NCBI GenBank assembly: GCA_022360315.1
Contig: JAKSDA010000526.1
Location: forward strand, 22,698-86,697
Direction: 5' to 3'
DNA length: 64,000 bases
Origin: Pseudomonadota bacterium
GTDB lineage: Bacteria; Myxococcota_A; Polyangia; Haliangiales; Haliangiaceae
In this document: piece by piece, positions 54,704-62,893 of the stretch
Layout: the number at the start of each line of letters is the position of its first letter
How positions within the stretch are numbered: position 1 is the first letter of the stretch
Program-made: the position numbers and the translations under genes
The notes under the pieces: model-generated
Database searches by the model: none
The model's input: only the letters and a program-made list of their open reading frames with translations
What the model was told of the DNA's origin: nothing

Positions 54704-57700
54704 CTATCCATTGGGGTCGGCTGAATCGTCCAACCACGCCGATGCCAGCTCCACAGTCTGGCGATTTTCGGCCACGCATTCGAGGAAGGTCGCCCGCCAT
54801 GCGGGGTCATCGATCTGCTGAGCCCGGGTGAGCAGGCGCCGGTGCGCCGCACCGATGGCATCGCGGGCCGCTGCCCGCTGTCCACACGCGTGGAGCGCCC
54901 GGGCGTGCACCAGGCGCAAGAGGCACTCGCCTTCTTCCATGTGGGCACCGGCCGCGACCAGTTGCATCCCCGCCTCGGCGGCGCGCAAGGCCTCGCTCGG
55001 CCGGTCCAGGGCCAGCAGCACTTCGCTGCGTACGGCATGGGCAAACGCGCGGGTACCAACCGGGACCTCCGCGTTGTCCAGATAATCGGCTGCACCGCCG
55101 ATAGCCGACAGAGCCTCGGCAAGACGGTGGTCGAGGAGCGCGCACTGAGCGCGGTAAATGTTCTCGAACATCCGACGCGAAGCCGGAATCTCCCGGTTGC
55201 GACCGGGATCGGCGGGCCCGATGTCGACCTCTTGTCGGTGACCACCACGGGCCAAAGCAATGGCCAGCTCGCAGCGATACATATCCGCAACCGACGTCAG
55301 CTCCAGCCGCTGCGCCGTGTTGATCGCCTCGCGCAAGAGCGAGATCGCCGACTCGTACTGACCGAGTTCGCGCAACATTACGCCCCGGTGCAATTGCTCC
55401 AGACAGACCCGGCGACGATCGCCGAGTCGAGCGAAACATGCGATGGCCCGCTGCAACTCATGGCAAGCCATATACAGGTTGCCCTGCCGATAAACCAGAT
55501 ACATGTCCAGCATGATCATGGCCGCATTTGCTTGCGGGTCATCTGCACTTTCACTACCTCGCTTGACGAGCTCCTTCAGGGCGCGGACCGCGTCGAGATC
55601 GCCCTCGTATGCCAGCGACACCGCGCACACCGACAATGCCATGACGTATTCAGAATACCGCATAGAGGGTGCGGTTTGGGCCAGTTTTTTGGCGATTACG
55701 GCCAACTCTGCCGAATCGCCCTGGTGGTGGCATGCCCAGGCCCAATGCTCCAGGGCCCGGGCCCACGTGCGGCTATCCCTTGGCAAGTGCTGTACCGCCA
55801 ATCGGGCGTACTTATGCGCCTCGCTGCTGGTGAAGTCCCAGTTATGCGCCTCGGCCTGCACCAGGTACAGCTTGCCCAGGAGCTCGCCCTCTGCGCCGAG
55901 CGTTACAGCCCGTTGCGCGTGGCCGATGGCCGCCTGCAATTGATTGGCCGATAGAGCCTGCCGCGCTGCGCGGTATAGCCAGGTGATAGCCCGGGTAAAC
56001 TCGCGACCCTGGTAAAAATGCTCGGCCAGCACGACCGGATCTTTCTCACCTGCTCTGTCGAGCCAATAACCGGCTCGCTTGTGCGCCCGCGTGCGGTCGG
56101 CCGCTGTCAGCGTTGCGTACGCCGCCTCGCCGATGAGGTCGTGCGCCATGGCGTAGGTCTTCTCGTTGGCGAAGCGTCCGATGGGCTGGACGCACACGAA
56201 CTCGCGCTCTTGCAGGCGGCGCAGCACCAGGCGCACATGGTCGCCCGATGCGCCCACAAGCTCGGCCACGCCATCGAGCCAGAACTCGCGGCCAAACACG
56301 CTAGCGGCACGCAACACCCGCCGTTCAGCAGCCGGCAGCGCGTGCAGTCGAGTACCCACCGTGGCCAGCACGGTATCCGGGGCATCGCCCAGTTCACCGG
56401 CTGCGCTGCTGCGCAACAGCTCTTCCAGATAAAACGGATTGCCGCCCGAGCGGTCGATGAGCCGCTCGAGCGATACCGCTGCGCTGGGCTCGGCCAGAAC
56501 TTCTTTGACGATGGCCGCACAAGCTCGCCTGGATAGTGGATGCAGGGGCAACGTGTGCAAGGCCCGCTGTGTCCACAGTTCGGGGAACACCTCCCTGACT
56601 CGCGGGCGGGCCAGTGCCAGCACAAACAGCGGTCCCTGGTCCAGAAGCCGTAGAGCGGCGTCGACAAAGCGCACGCTGGGCTCGTCGGCCCAGTGTAAAT
56701 CGTCGAGCAAAAAGATCACCGGCTGGGCCGCCAATTCAGCCTCCAGCCAATCCTGCCAGGCGGACAACAACTGATCGTACATGAGCCAGGAGTCGCGCCG
56801 CGCCGCGCGCAGCTGAGAGTGCCTCTCTTCGGCAAACGGGACGCCGCTCAGCTCGGCCAAGAAGACCGCCACTCGCTCGGCCTGCTGGGACTGGTCGATG
56901 ATCCGATGAACCCGTTCGCCGATCGCCGCGCGCTGTGCCTCCGGGTGATCCTGGACCTTCAGGCCCATGGCAGTGCTCACCACCTGGCGCACCATGGCCA
57001 GGGGCGAGCCGGCGTGCACCGAATCGCCACGGGCGCTGCAAATGCGCACCTCGGGATTGCTCGCCTGCAGCTGTTTTTTGGCCTCGTGGGCGATGCGCGA
57101 CTTGCCCGCGCCGGCCGGGCCGATCAGCAGAGTCGCCCGGGCCACGCCATCGTCGATGCACTCGGCCAGGGTCGCAGCGATGATGGCCAGCTCGCGGCTG
57201 CGGCCGACAAATGGCGTGGCCCGGCCCAGCAGCGGACGAGCCACTTGCGCGGTTACATTACCTGCGCCGAGCAGATACCGTCCGTCCCGGTCTCGCGCAA
57301 TGGAAAACTGGCGGTCGAGCAGCCCGGCAGTGGTCTCATCGACAAGGATGCGTTCATGGCCGACACTATCCGGCTGCCAGCCGGCCCGCTCGCCGGTGTT
57401 TTCGTCTCTCTCAGTGGCCAGGGTATCGTCTTCCATGAGCAGGCTCACCGCCCGCTCGATCACCTCGCCCACTGGCAAGCCGCGCTTTAGCACTCCCCGC
57501 CCTGTGGCCACCACGCACGCGGCCGGGCCGCACGCGCTGCGCAGCGCCACCGCACATCGGGCTGCCCGACTGGCTGTCGCGGCCAGATCTCCCACCGGCG
57601 AGAACACCGCGCCGACAGTGCAGGCATCAATGCGTTCCAGGACCACCTTGTGCTCGTGAGTGATCGCATCGAACTCAGGCCACCTCGCCGCGCCCTCTCT

Positions 57701-58624
57701 CAGCCTGGGCGAGGCGATGAGAAGAACCGATACATAGCACTGCTCGCCGCTGGACACCACTCCCAACGGTTTGCCGGCCATTGCTTGTGGGTCGCTCACT
57801 GCCCCGCTGGCGATACGGCGCAACCACGAGGCGACCTCGTCGGCGGTCTGCGGCCGGTGCTGCGGGTCTTTTTCCAGCAGGCCGGCCACCAGTGTATCCA
57901 GCTCACGGGACATTGCCGGATGCAGCGAGCGCAGTCGCGGGGCCGGCTCCCAGTGCATCTTGCCGAGCACTGCCCGCAAGTGATCGCCCACAAACGGCGG
58001 CCGTCCGGTCACGCTGGCGAAGAGCGTTGCTCCCAGGCTGTACAGATCGGCCCGCTCGTCGACCGGTCGGGCACCGTTCACTTGCTCGGGGGCCATGAAG
58101 CTCGGCGTGCCCAGGGCCACACCCGTGCCGGTGATCCGGTCCAGAGAATACTGCGCCAGGGCAACGCCAAAGTCGACGAGCTTGACCCGGTCGACGTCAC
58201 CGCCCAGCAAGAAGACGTTGCCCGGCTTGACGTCGCGATGGATCACGCCGGCGACGTGCGCCGCATTGAGCGCATCGGCCACCTGGATTGCAACGCGGAT
58301 CGCCGCATCCACCGCCAGCGGTGTCTGGCGTAACTGTTGACTCAGGTCGTGGCCGTCCAGCCACTCCATCACCAGGTAGAATTGCCCGTGGGCCTCGCCC
58401 TCGGCGATGTAGGCGACAATCGCCGGATGACGCATGCTGGCCAGGGTGCGCGCCTCGCGCATGAAGCGCTCCTGCTGGTGCTCGTTTTGGCCGGGGTGCA
58501 GCAGTTTAACTGCGACCGGGCAGCAACGCTCCAGGTCCCAGGCCCGGTACACCGCCCCCATACCGCCCGCACCGGCCCGGCGCTCGATGCGAAAGCGTTC
58601 AGCAATGACCTCGCCCGCCTGCAT
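54704..58624 (-). CDS. PknK-like Ser/Thr kinase - AAA ATPase - TPR protein
   Basis: I take ATG 58624 (1306 aa), twelve codons inside the open frame, since MQAGEVIAERFRIERRAG fits a kinase start. The kinase (about 8-280) has GAGGMGAVYRA, HRDVKPGNVF and LVDFGVAL. Residues about 310-420 resemble a worn class III cyclase-like domain (RAARCAVALRS, ATGRGVLKRGLPVGEVIERA). The ATPase (about 475-750) has FVGRSRELAI, Walker A LLIGPAGAGKSR and the Asp-rich FLLDDLHWADEPSVRF. The C-terminal ~450 residues are helical TPR-like repeats. This is the kinase-plus-signalling-ATPase plan of PknK/MalT-type regulators, common in myxobacteria. Confidence 0.9.
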   Translation of the reverse strand: MQAGEVIAERFRIERRAGAGGMGAVYRAWDLERCCPVAVKLLHPGQNEHQQERFMREARTLASMRHPAIVAYIAEGEAHGQFYLVMEWLDGHDLSQQLRQTPLAVDAAIRVAIQVADALNAAHVAGVIHRDVKPGNVFLLGGDVDRVKLVDFGVALAQYSLDRITGTGVALGTPSFMAPEQVNGARPVDERADLYSLGATLFASVTGRPPFVGDHLRAVLGKMHWEPAPRLRSLHPAMSRELDTLVAGLLEKDPQHRPQTADEVASWLRRIASGAVSDPQAMAGKPLGVVSSGEQCYVSVLLIASPRLREGAARWPEFDAITHEHKVVLERIDACTVGAVFSPVGDLAATASRAARCAVALRSACGPAACVVATGRGVLKRGLPVGEVIERAVSLLMEDDTLATERDENTGERAGWQPDSVGHERILVDETTAGLLDRQFSIARDRDGRYLLGAGNVTAQVARPLLGRATPFVGRSRELAIIAATLAECIDDGVARATLLIGPAGAGKSRIAHEAKKQLQASNPEVRICSARGDSVHAGSPLAMVRQVVSTAMGLKVQDHPEAQRAAIGERVHRIIDQSQQAERVAVFLAELSGVPFAEERHSQLRAARRDSWLMYDQLLSAWQDWLEAELAAQPVIFLLDDLHWADEPSVRFVDAALRLLDQGPLFVLALARPRVREVFPELWTQRALHTLPLHPLSRRACAAIVKEVLAEPSAAVSLERLIDRSGGNPFYLEELLRSSAAGELGDAPDTVLATVGTRLHALPAAERRVLRAASVFGREFWLDGVAELVGASGDHVRLVLRRLQEREFVCVQPIGRFANEKTYAMAHDLIGEAAYATLTAADRTRAHKRAGYWLDRAGEKDPVVLAEHFYQGREFTRAITWLYRAARQALSANQLQAAIGHAQRAVTLGAEGELLGKLYLVQAEAHNWDFTSSEAHKYARLAVQHLPRDSRTWARALEHWAWACHHQGDSAELAVIAKKLAQTAPSMRYSEYVMALSVCAVSLAYEGDLDAVRALKELVKRGSESADDPQANAAMIMLDMYLVYRQGNLYMACHELQRAIACFARLGDRRRVCLEQLHRGVMLRELGQYESAISLLREAINTAQRLELTSVADMYRCELAIALARGGHRQEVDIGPADPGRNREIPASRRMFENIYRAQCALLDHRLAEALSAIGGAADYLDNAEVPVGTRAFAHAVRSEVLLALDRPSEALRAAEAGMQLVAAGAHMEEGECLLRLVHARALHACGQRAAARDAIGAAHRRLLTRAQQIDDPAWRATFLECVAENRQTVELASAWLDDSADPNG

Positions 58625-58923
58625 CGCCACAGTATTTCCAATCCGTCCCCACGGGCGCAACTCGTCAGGACGGCGAACACGCGGTGAGCAAGACGGCTAG
58701 CCCAGATAGTTACTCGGGCTGGTGATTGGGGTTGGAAATCGTTAGATTTTCGTGGGTTAGGTGGCGCGAATGGCGGCCAATGGCTGCCTTTGGATGGCTG
58801 TTGGTTACATAATGACAAATTGTTTGCGCCAATGGCTAGAACGGCCCTGTTGACGCGAATTTGGTTACATGGTGACAAAATCGTGTCATCACATGACCAC
58901 TCGCCAACAAATTTTCGGCGCGA

Positions 58924-58939
58924 CCCCGCTTACGCGGGG
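58924..58939 (-). repeat. DGR hairpin downstream of variable repeat 1
   Basis: On the minus strand CCCCGC and GCGGGG pair (6 bp) around the loop GTAA, 38 bases after the stop of the kinase-FGE gene. An A opposite C prevents the seventh pair found in copy 2. Hairpins just beyond the variable repeat are a known target-recognition element of DGRs. Confidence 0.7.
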
Positions 58940-58977
58940 CACCCTTTTTCCGGACAATTGGTCAATGATTCAATGGA

Positions 58978-59107
58978 TCAAGGCTGGCGGCGAGCACAAC
59001 GCACCACCCGCAGGCCGACGCTCCTGACCCGGTTCCCGGGCCCGAACCTGAACCGGAACGCACAGCGCATGCCCTCGGCCCCGCCGAAGAAGGCGCCCCC
59101 ACGCAGC
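58978..59107 (-). repeat. DGR variable repeat 1 (VR1)
   Basis: This is the last 130 bases of the kinase-FGE gene, ending at its TGA. It aligns without gaps to VR2 (62764-62893), with 17 mismatches by my count, mostly in positions 1 and 2 of a limited set of codons. It ends in the shared GC-rich tail (CGCCGCCAGCCTTGA) expected of the initiation-of-mutagenic-homing site. Its first 40 bases (59068-59107) match the template remnant except at template adenines. Confidence 0.85.
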
Positions 59108-60871
59108 ACGCGGATCGCTTCGTCATCGATGGTCATGAGTTCCGCGTTGTCATCCGTAGGCGTCCTCCGGGTTGGGTGCATACCAATCCCATACCCATTC
59201 CCAAACATTGCCATGCATACCGTACAAGCCCCATGCATTCGGCTTCAAGCTCTTTACCGCCACGGTACCTTTGTCCCAACGTTTGTCATACCAGGCATAC
59301 TCGCTCAGAGCTGACCCATCTACACCCCGGCCGTACATCGTCTGACTGCCTGCACGGCACGCGTATTCCCACTCCGCCTCAGTTGGTAACCGATAGCCTG
59401 TACACGACTCCCGTAGCCTCACTGTGCTTCCGTTCACTTCATAGCACTCCGGCAGCCCTTCTCGCCGCGATAGCTTGTTCACAAACTTGATCGCGTCATA
59501 CCAGCTTATATTCTACACTGGGTGCTTATCGATGTTCTCGATGTTTTTGAACTCGTAGCTTGGGTTGCTGCCCATCACTGCTTCCCACTGCTTCTGCGTC
59601 ACCGCCGCCTCGGCCATCTCGAACCCCAATACGGTCACTTCATGCTCAGTCTCGTCGTAGCTGCGACCTTTCTCGCTCTCCGGGCTTCCCATCGTGAACG
59701 TGCCCCCAGTCAAGCCCACGAACCGCATTGGCGCCACATCCCTCAGCGCTGTGTGCACAATTCCAAGCGTTCGGGTCGGCTCGGCGCCGCCTTCGCCTGG
59801 TAGTGGCCCTACTATTCCGCTCCGTACTGGCCTTGCCCCGTTTGGCACAGTCGTTGGCGTGGGAGCTGCCTGCATGCTTCTGCCAATGCCATTCCGTGCC
59901 CCGTCTTTAGCGACTGTGTCTTCTAGCCCAGGGCTGGGGTCAATATTGACTCCTTGCGTGGTCTCCTCGGGGTGAGCCGGAGTCCCTACCTCGGCCCTCC
60001 GGCTCTCTGGCCAGTCGCCGGTGCTGGGACGCGGCACGCCGGCTGCATGCAACGCCGCAATGAGCTCACCCGCCGTCGCATACCGCTTGTCGCGATCCTT
60101 GACCAGAAGCCTGGCCGCAATCCGCACCACACTCTCAGATACCTCGCGATTGAACTCGCTAACCGACGGCGGGTCTTTCGTCAAATGCGCAGCGATATAC
60201 TCGCCAAACCCTCTGCCCGTGAATGGCCGCCGGCCACACAGCATCTCGAATAGAATCACGCCGAGTGAATAGAGATCGCTTCTAACATCGACTTGGCCCG
60301 CACCGCTGCATTGCTCTGGAGACATATACGGCGGCGTACCCAGTAGCGCGCCGCTGTGGGTCGATAGGCCTTTCTCGCCCTCCATGAGTTTGGCTATCCC
60401 AAAATCGAGTAACTTGATGCGCTCGCCTCCCGCAACGTCAGGATCGGGTACGAGGAACATGTTATCAGGCTTGAGATCGCGATGAATGATGCCCTTCTTG
60501 TGCGCTGCCCCCAATGCCCCAGCTGCCTGGCGAATATACGCAACCGCTCTTTCCTCACCTAATCGACGGACCCGCTCAAGCCGGTCGGCCAGCGATTCTC
60601 CCTGCAGAAACTCCATCAGTATGAAGGTGCGGTTGTCCAGTCGGCCCACATCCATGACCTTGACAATGCCGGGGTGGCCAATACGCGAGGCCGCTCTTGC
60701 CTCATTTTCGAAGCGCTTCGCCACGTCCGCTTTGTGCGACAGATGCTTGTGCAACACCTTCACCGCGGTCGGCATCTCAAGTGTCTCGTGCTCCGCCCTG
60801 TACACAACGCCCATCCCTCCCTCGCCAAGTTTCGCAGTTATGCGATACCGGCCAACCTTGGTCCCTAGCAT
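58978..60871 (-). pseudogene. DGR variable protein 1: Ser/Thr kinase - FGE domain, broken
   Basis: The kinase (from MLGTKVGRYRITAKLGEGG; HRDLKPDNMF, LLDFGIAKL) and the start of an FGE-fold domain (MRFVGLTGGTFTMGSPES) are open to 59516, where TAG (59513-59515) follows KHPV; the paralogue at 62764 has HPVQSISWYD, so CAG has become TAG. The frame resumes (NISWYDAIKF ... GNVWEWVWDWYA) to a TGA near 59150, where a frameshift moves the last part (ELMTIDDEAIRVLRGGAF to the end) into another frame. No membrane helix is visible between kinase and FGE domain. The final 130 bases are variable repeat 1. The gene has two lesions and is probably non-functional, although the kinase alone could still be made. 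Confidence 0.85.
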
Positions 60872-60983
60872 GTGAGCACGATATCACGTTGAAATCTCTG
60901 CCACAATGAAGCTGGCTCCACTGGTCCAACCTCATGGCCCCGACAGGTAAGCGCTGCCACGTCCGCCGTTTCTTCACCAGCGT

Positions 60984-61395
60984 TCACGCCAGCCGCAACA
61001 TCCCCTGCAACGACCGAAGGCTGCGCTCGAGCTGGTCGAGGTTGCTGGACCCGCGTTTCGTGGCCCGCAGCCGGGCCTGCAATCGTCGCTTGGCCTTTGG
61101 CCCCATGCCCAATCCGGCTCGACTTACCCGAAATCCCAGGTATGTGCTGGGCTCTCGCGTCGGTTGCACGCTCTGGTTTCTCGGTTTGAGCTCTAACCTG
61201 CGCTCGCTCGCCAACCAGTCGCGGATCGCTTCGCGAGCGCTCTCTAAACGCCCGCGCTCGTCGGCAAACAACGAAAAGTCATCCATGTATCGGAGATAGC
61301 CCGTAATCTTTAGGGTTCGCTTGACAAAGTGGTCGAGGCCGTTCAGATACAATCCGCCAGACCAGTGCGAAAGATAGCCGCCCAGCGGCAAACCA
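60984..61395 (-). pseudogene. DGR reverse transcriptase, 5'-truncated
   Basis: Only the C-terminal part of a DGR-type reverse transcriptase remains: GLPLGGYLSHWSGGLYLNG (the GlPiG..tSQ box, with SHW in the usual SQ position), LDHFVKRTLKITGYLRYMDDF with the catalytic YMDD, and YLGFRVSRAG (thumb entry). About the first half, including the first catalytic Asp, is missing. The frame is open to 61430, but those codons translate the template-repeat remnant in another frame and are not reverse-transcriptase sequence. The protein cannot be active alone. The order avd, TR, RT on one strand is that of classical DGRs. Confidence 0.85.
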
Positions 61396-61435
61396 CATGT
61401 TCTCGGCCCTGTTGTTGAAGGCGCCCCCACGCAGC
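61396..61435 (-). repeat. DGR template repeat remnant (TR)
   Basis: Forty bases (minus strand, GCTGCGTGGG... to ATG) align to VR1 and VR2. Template codons AAC, AAC, AGG, AAC and ATG read TTC, GGC, GGG, GGC, ATG in VR1 and CTC, AAC, GGG, GTC, TTG in VR2, while all non-adenine bases are conserved. Homology stops right after ATG, where reverse-transcriptase sequence begins, so about 90 bases of template are lost. Confidence 0.88.
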
Positions 61436-61534
61436 GATGCTCGCCACAACGGCAATGTCGCCCTAATCGCTATCGGACCTGACAAACAACGAATCATACA
61501 GTTCACGAAAACTCGATTTACAATCTTATTTTAA

Positions 61535-61885
61535 TCACACGGGGCCGAGCGAGCGCAGCCAACCGCCCAGCTGATTGCCAATTGTGTCGGTCCGCTCGAG
61601 GGCGTGCACCGCCTGGTTCTCCGATACGTAGCCCAGTTGTGCAGCCAGACGAACCCGCAAGCGCAGCCCGATGAGCAACTCGTCGGCTGTATCGATTTGT
61701 TCCTCGCGCGCTCGGTCTTTGAGCGCCAGCGTGATGGCCTCCAGCAAGGATAGGGCGCGCGAACATATCGAATGCGCCAGTACGCGATCGTCATCGCCAA
61801 AATGGCCCAGCAACCATTCGCATAGCTCAAATGCATCGCGAAACAGCGGTGCTCGGGACAGATGCTTGGATGGATGGTTGCTCAT
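61535..61885 (-). CDS. avd: DGR accessory variability determinant (Avd-like four-helix protein)
   Basis: The protein is 116 aa and all-helical. Features of bAvd/S23-like four-helix bundles are visible: basic and amphipathic helices, ADELLIGLRLRVRLAAQLGYVS and the C-terminal TIGNQLGGWLRSL (the family's iGrmLGGW). Avd forms a pentameric barrel that binds the reverse transcriptase and template RNA. The ATG overlaps the stop of the HTH gene (ATGA at 61882-61885). It is intact, unlike the reverse transcriptase that follows it. Confidence 0.82.
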   Translation of the reverse strand: MSNHPSKHLSRAPLFRDAFELCEWLLGHFGDDDRVLAHSICSRALSLLEAITLALKDRAREEQIDTADELLIGLRLRVRLAAQLGYVSENQAVHALERTDTIGNQLGGWLRSLGPV

Positions 61886-62496
61886 GGCTTGCGCAAACGC
61901 TTTCGTTCAATTCGACGCAGCACACCGGCCAGCGCTGCCATGAGGTTTTGCTCGATCTCGTCGGTTAGCTCTGTGGCTGGCTTTTTCTTGCTGAGTACCA
62001 GTTCGCATACAGCCAAGCTGGCGGCATCGCGGGCTTCGCGATAGGCCGATGTTTTCTCGCTGTAGTCGTACCGGTGGTAGCCCCGGGCCAAATGCTCGAG
62101 CATGGTGCGTAGCGCCAGTGTAGCCGGGTGATCGCTGCCGATCGCTTCCGCGGCTTTGTCGTATAGCGGTACGCCGATGCTAAATGCCTTCAGATCGTGG
62201 ACCGAACCGCGAGAACGCTCCGGCTTTGCGGGAAGCTCGAGACCGCGATCAACCGCTGCGTGCATCTGCAGTTGTTGGCGCTCAGTAGCCGCTTGCTGTC
62301 CCGGCGAGTCGGGCAGGTCGCTACTATTCATAACCCAACGGCCGTCGACCTTGCGAGCCCGCAGAACACCGCTGTTGATCAAGTAGCGCACTTGCCGCGG
62401 CGATTTGCCGAGCCGGGCAGCAGCCTGTGCGATGCTGAGCTCCACCGGGTCTCCTGCACCATTCGAGTCGGGCGCGGTGTCGTTGTCTCGAGCCAT
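61882..62496 (-). CDS. HTH (excisionase/MerR-like) protein coupled to avd
   Basis: The protein is 204 aa. Residues about 18-60 form a DNA-binding helix-turn-helix of the excisionase/MerR type (LSIAQAAARLGKSPRQVRYL, then INSGVLRARKVDGRWVMNSSD). The C-terminal half (about 105-204) is helical and basic and ends RRIERKRLRKP; it may itself be a four-helix domain. It overlaps avd by four bases, so it belongs to the DGR operon and could regulate it or help target the template. I know no characterised DGR role for such a protein. Confidence 0.75.
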   Translation of the reverse strand: MARDNDTAPDSNGAGDPVELSIAQAAARLGKSPRQVRYLINSGVLRARKVDGRWVMNSSDLPDSPGQQAATERQQLQMHAAVDRGLELPAKPERSRGSVHDLKAFSIGVPLYDKAAEAIGSDHPATLALRTMLEHLARGYHRYDYSEKTSAYREARDAASLAVCELVLSKKKPATELTDEIEQNLMAALAGVLRRIERKRLRKP

Positions 62497-62646
62497 AGCC
62501 TACTTGTATACTTCCTCGAAGTTCGCCCTGCCTGTCAAGCTGCGTTGGCTATTTTGGTTGGCCTAACACGAATTTAGTTATATGTTGACAAAATCGTGTC
62601 GCTCGGCAACCAAAATTGGCAAATGTCGTCACTCAACGACCATTTT

Positions 62647-62682
62647 GGTCATATGACGACAAGATCGCGTCATCATATGACC
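62647..62682. repeat. palindrome beyond the VR2 hairpin
   Basis: GGTCATATGA (62647-62656) pairs exactly with TCATATGACC (62673-62682). A degraded equivalent lies at about 58867-58902 beyond VR1. These flanks are part of a duplicated block of about 120 bases that follows both variable genes. Confidence 0.6.
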
Positions 62683-62706
62683 ACGTCCCAACAAATTTTC
62701 GGCGCG

Positions 62707-62724
62707 GCCCCGCTTACGCGGGGC
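62707..62724 (-). repeat. DGR hairpin downstream of variable repeat 2
   Basis: On the minus strand GCCCCGC and GCGGGGC form a perfect 7-bp stem with loop GTAA, 39 bases after the stop of the CHAT-FGE gene. Stem length, four-base loop and distance from the repeat agree with the hairpin/cruciform elements known downstream of DGR variable repeats. Confidence 0.75.
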
Positions 62725-62763
62725 AACCCGTTTTTCCGGACAATGGGTCAACGGTTCAATGGA

Positions 62764-62893
62764 TCAAGGCTGGCGGCGAGCACGACGCACGACCCGCAGG
62801 CCATTGTACCTGAACCGGTCCCCGGGCCCGCCCCTGAACCGGAGCGCACAGCGCAAGACCTCGGCCCCGTTGAGGAAGGCGCCCCCACGCAGC
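62764..62893 (-). repeat. DGR variable repeat 2 (VR2)
   Basis: This is the last 130 bases of the CHAT-FGE gene. It encodes the FGE-fold loop region from LRGGAF to the C-terminal RRARRQP. Positions 62854-62893 match the template remnant except at five adenine-containing codons. The reading frame is intact. Confidence 0.87.

Noticed and set aside
60984..61395. Group II intron or retron reverse transcriptase
   Set aside because: Adjacent avd, the template/variable repeat relation and the YMDD context identify a DGR; no intron domains or msr/msd are seen.
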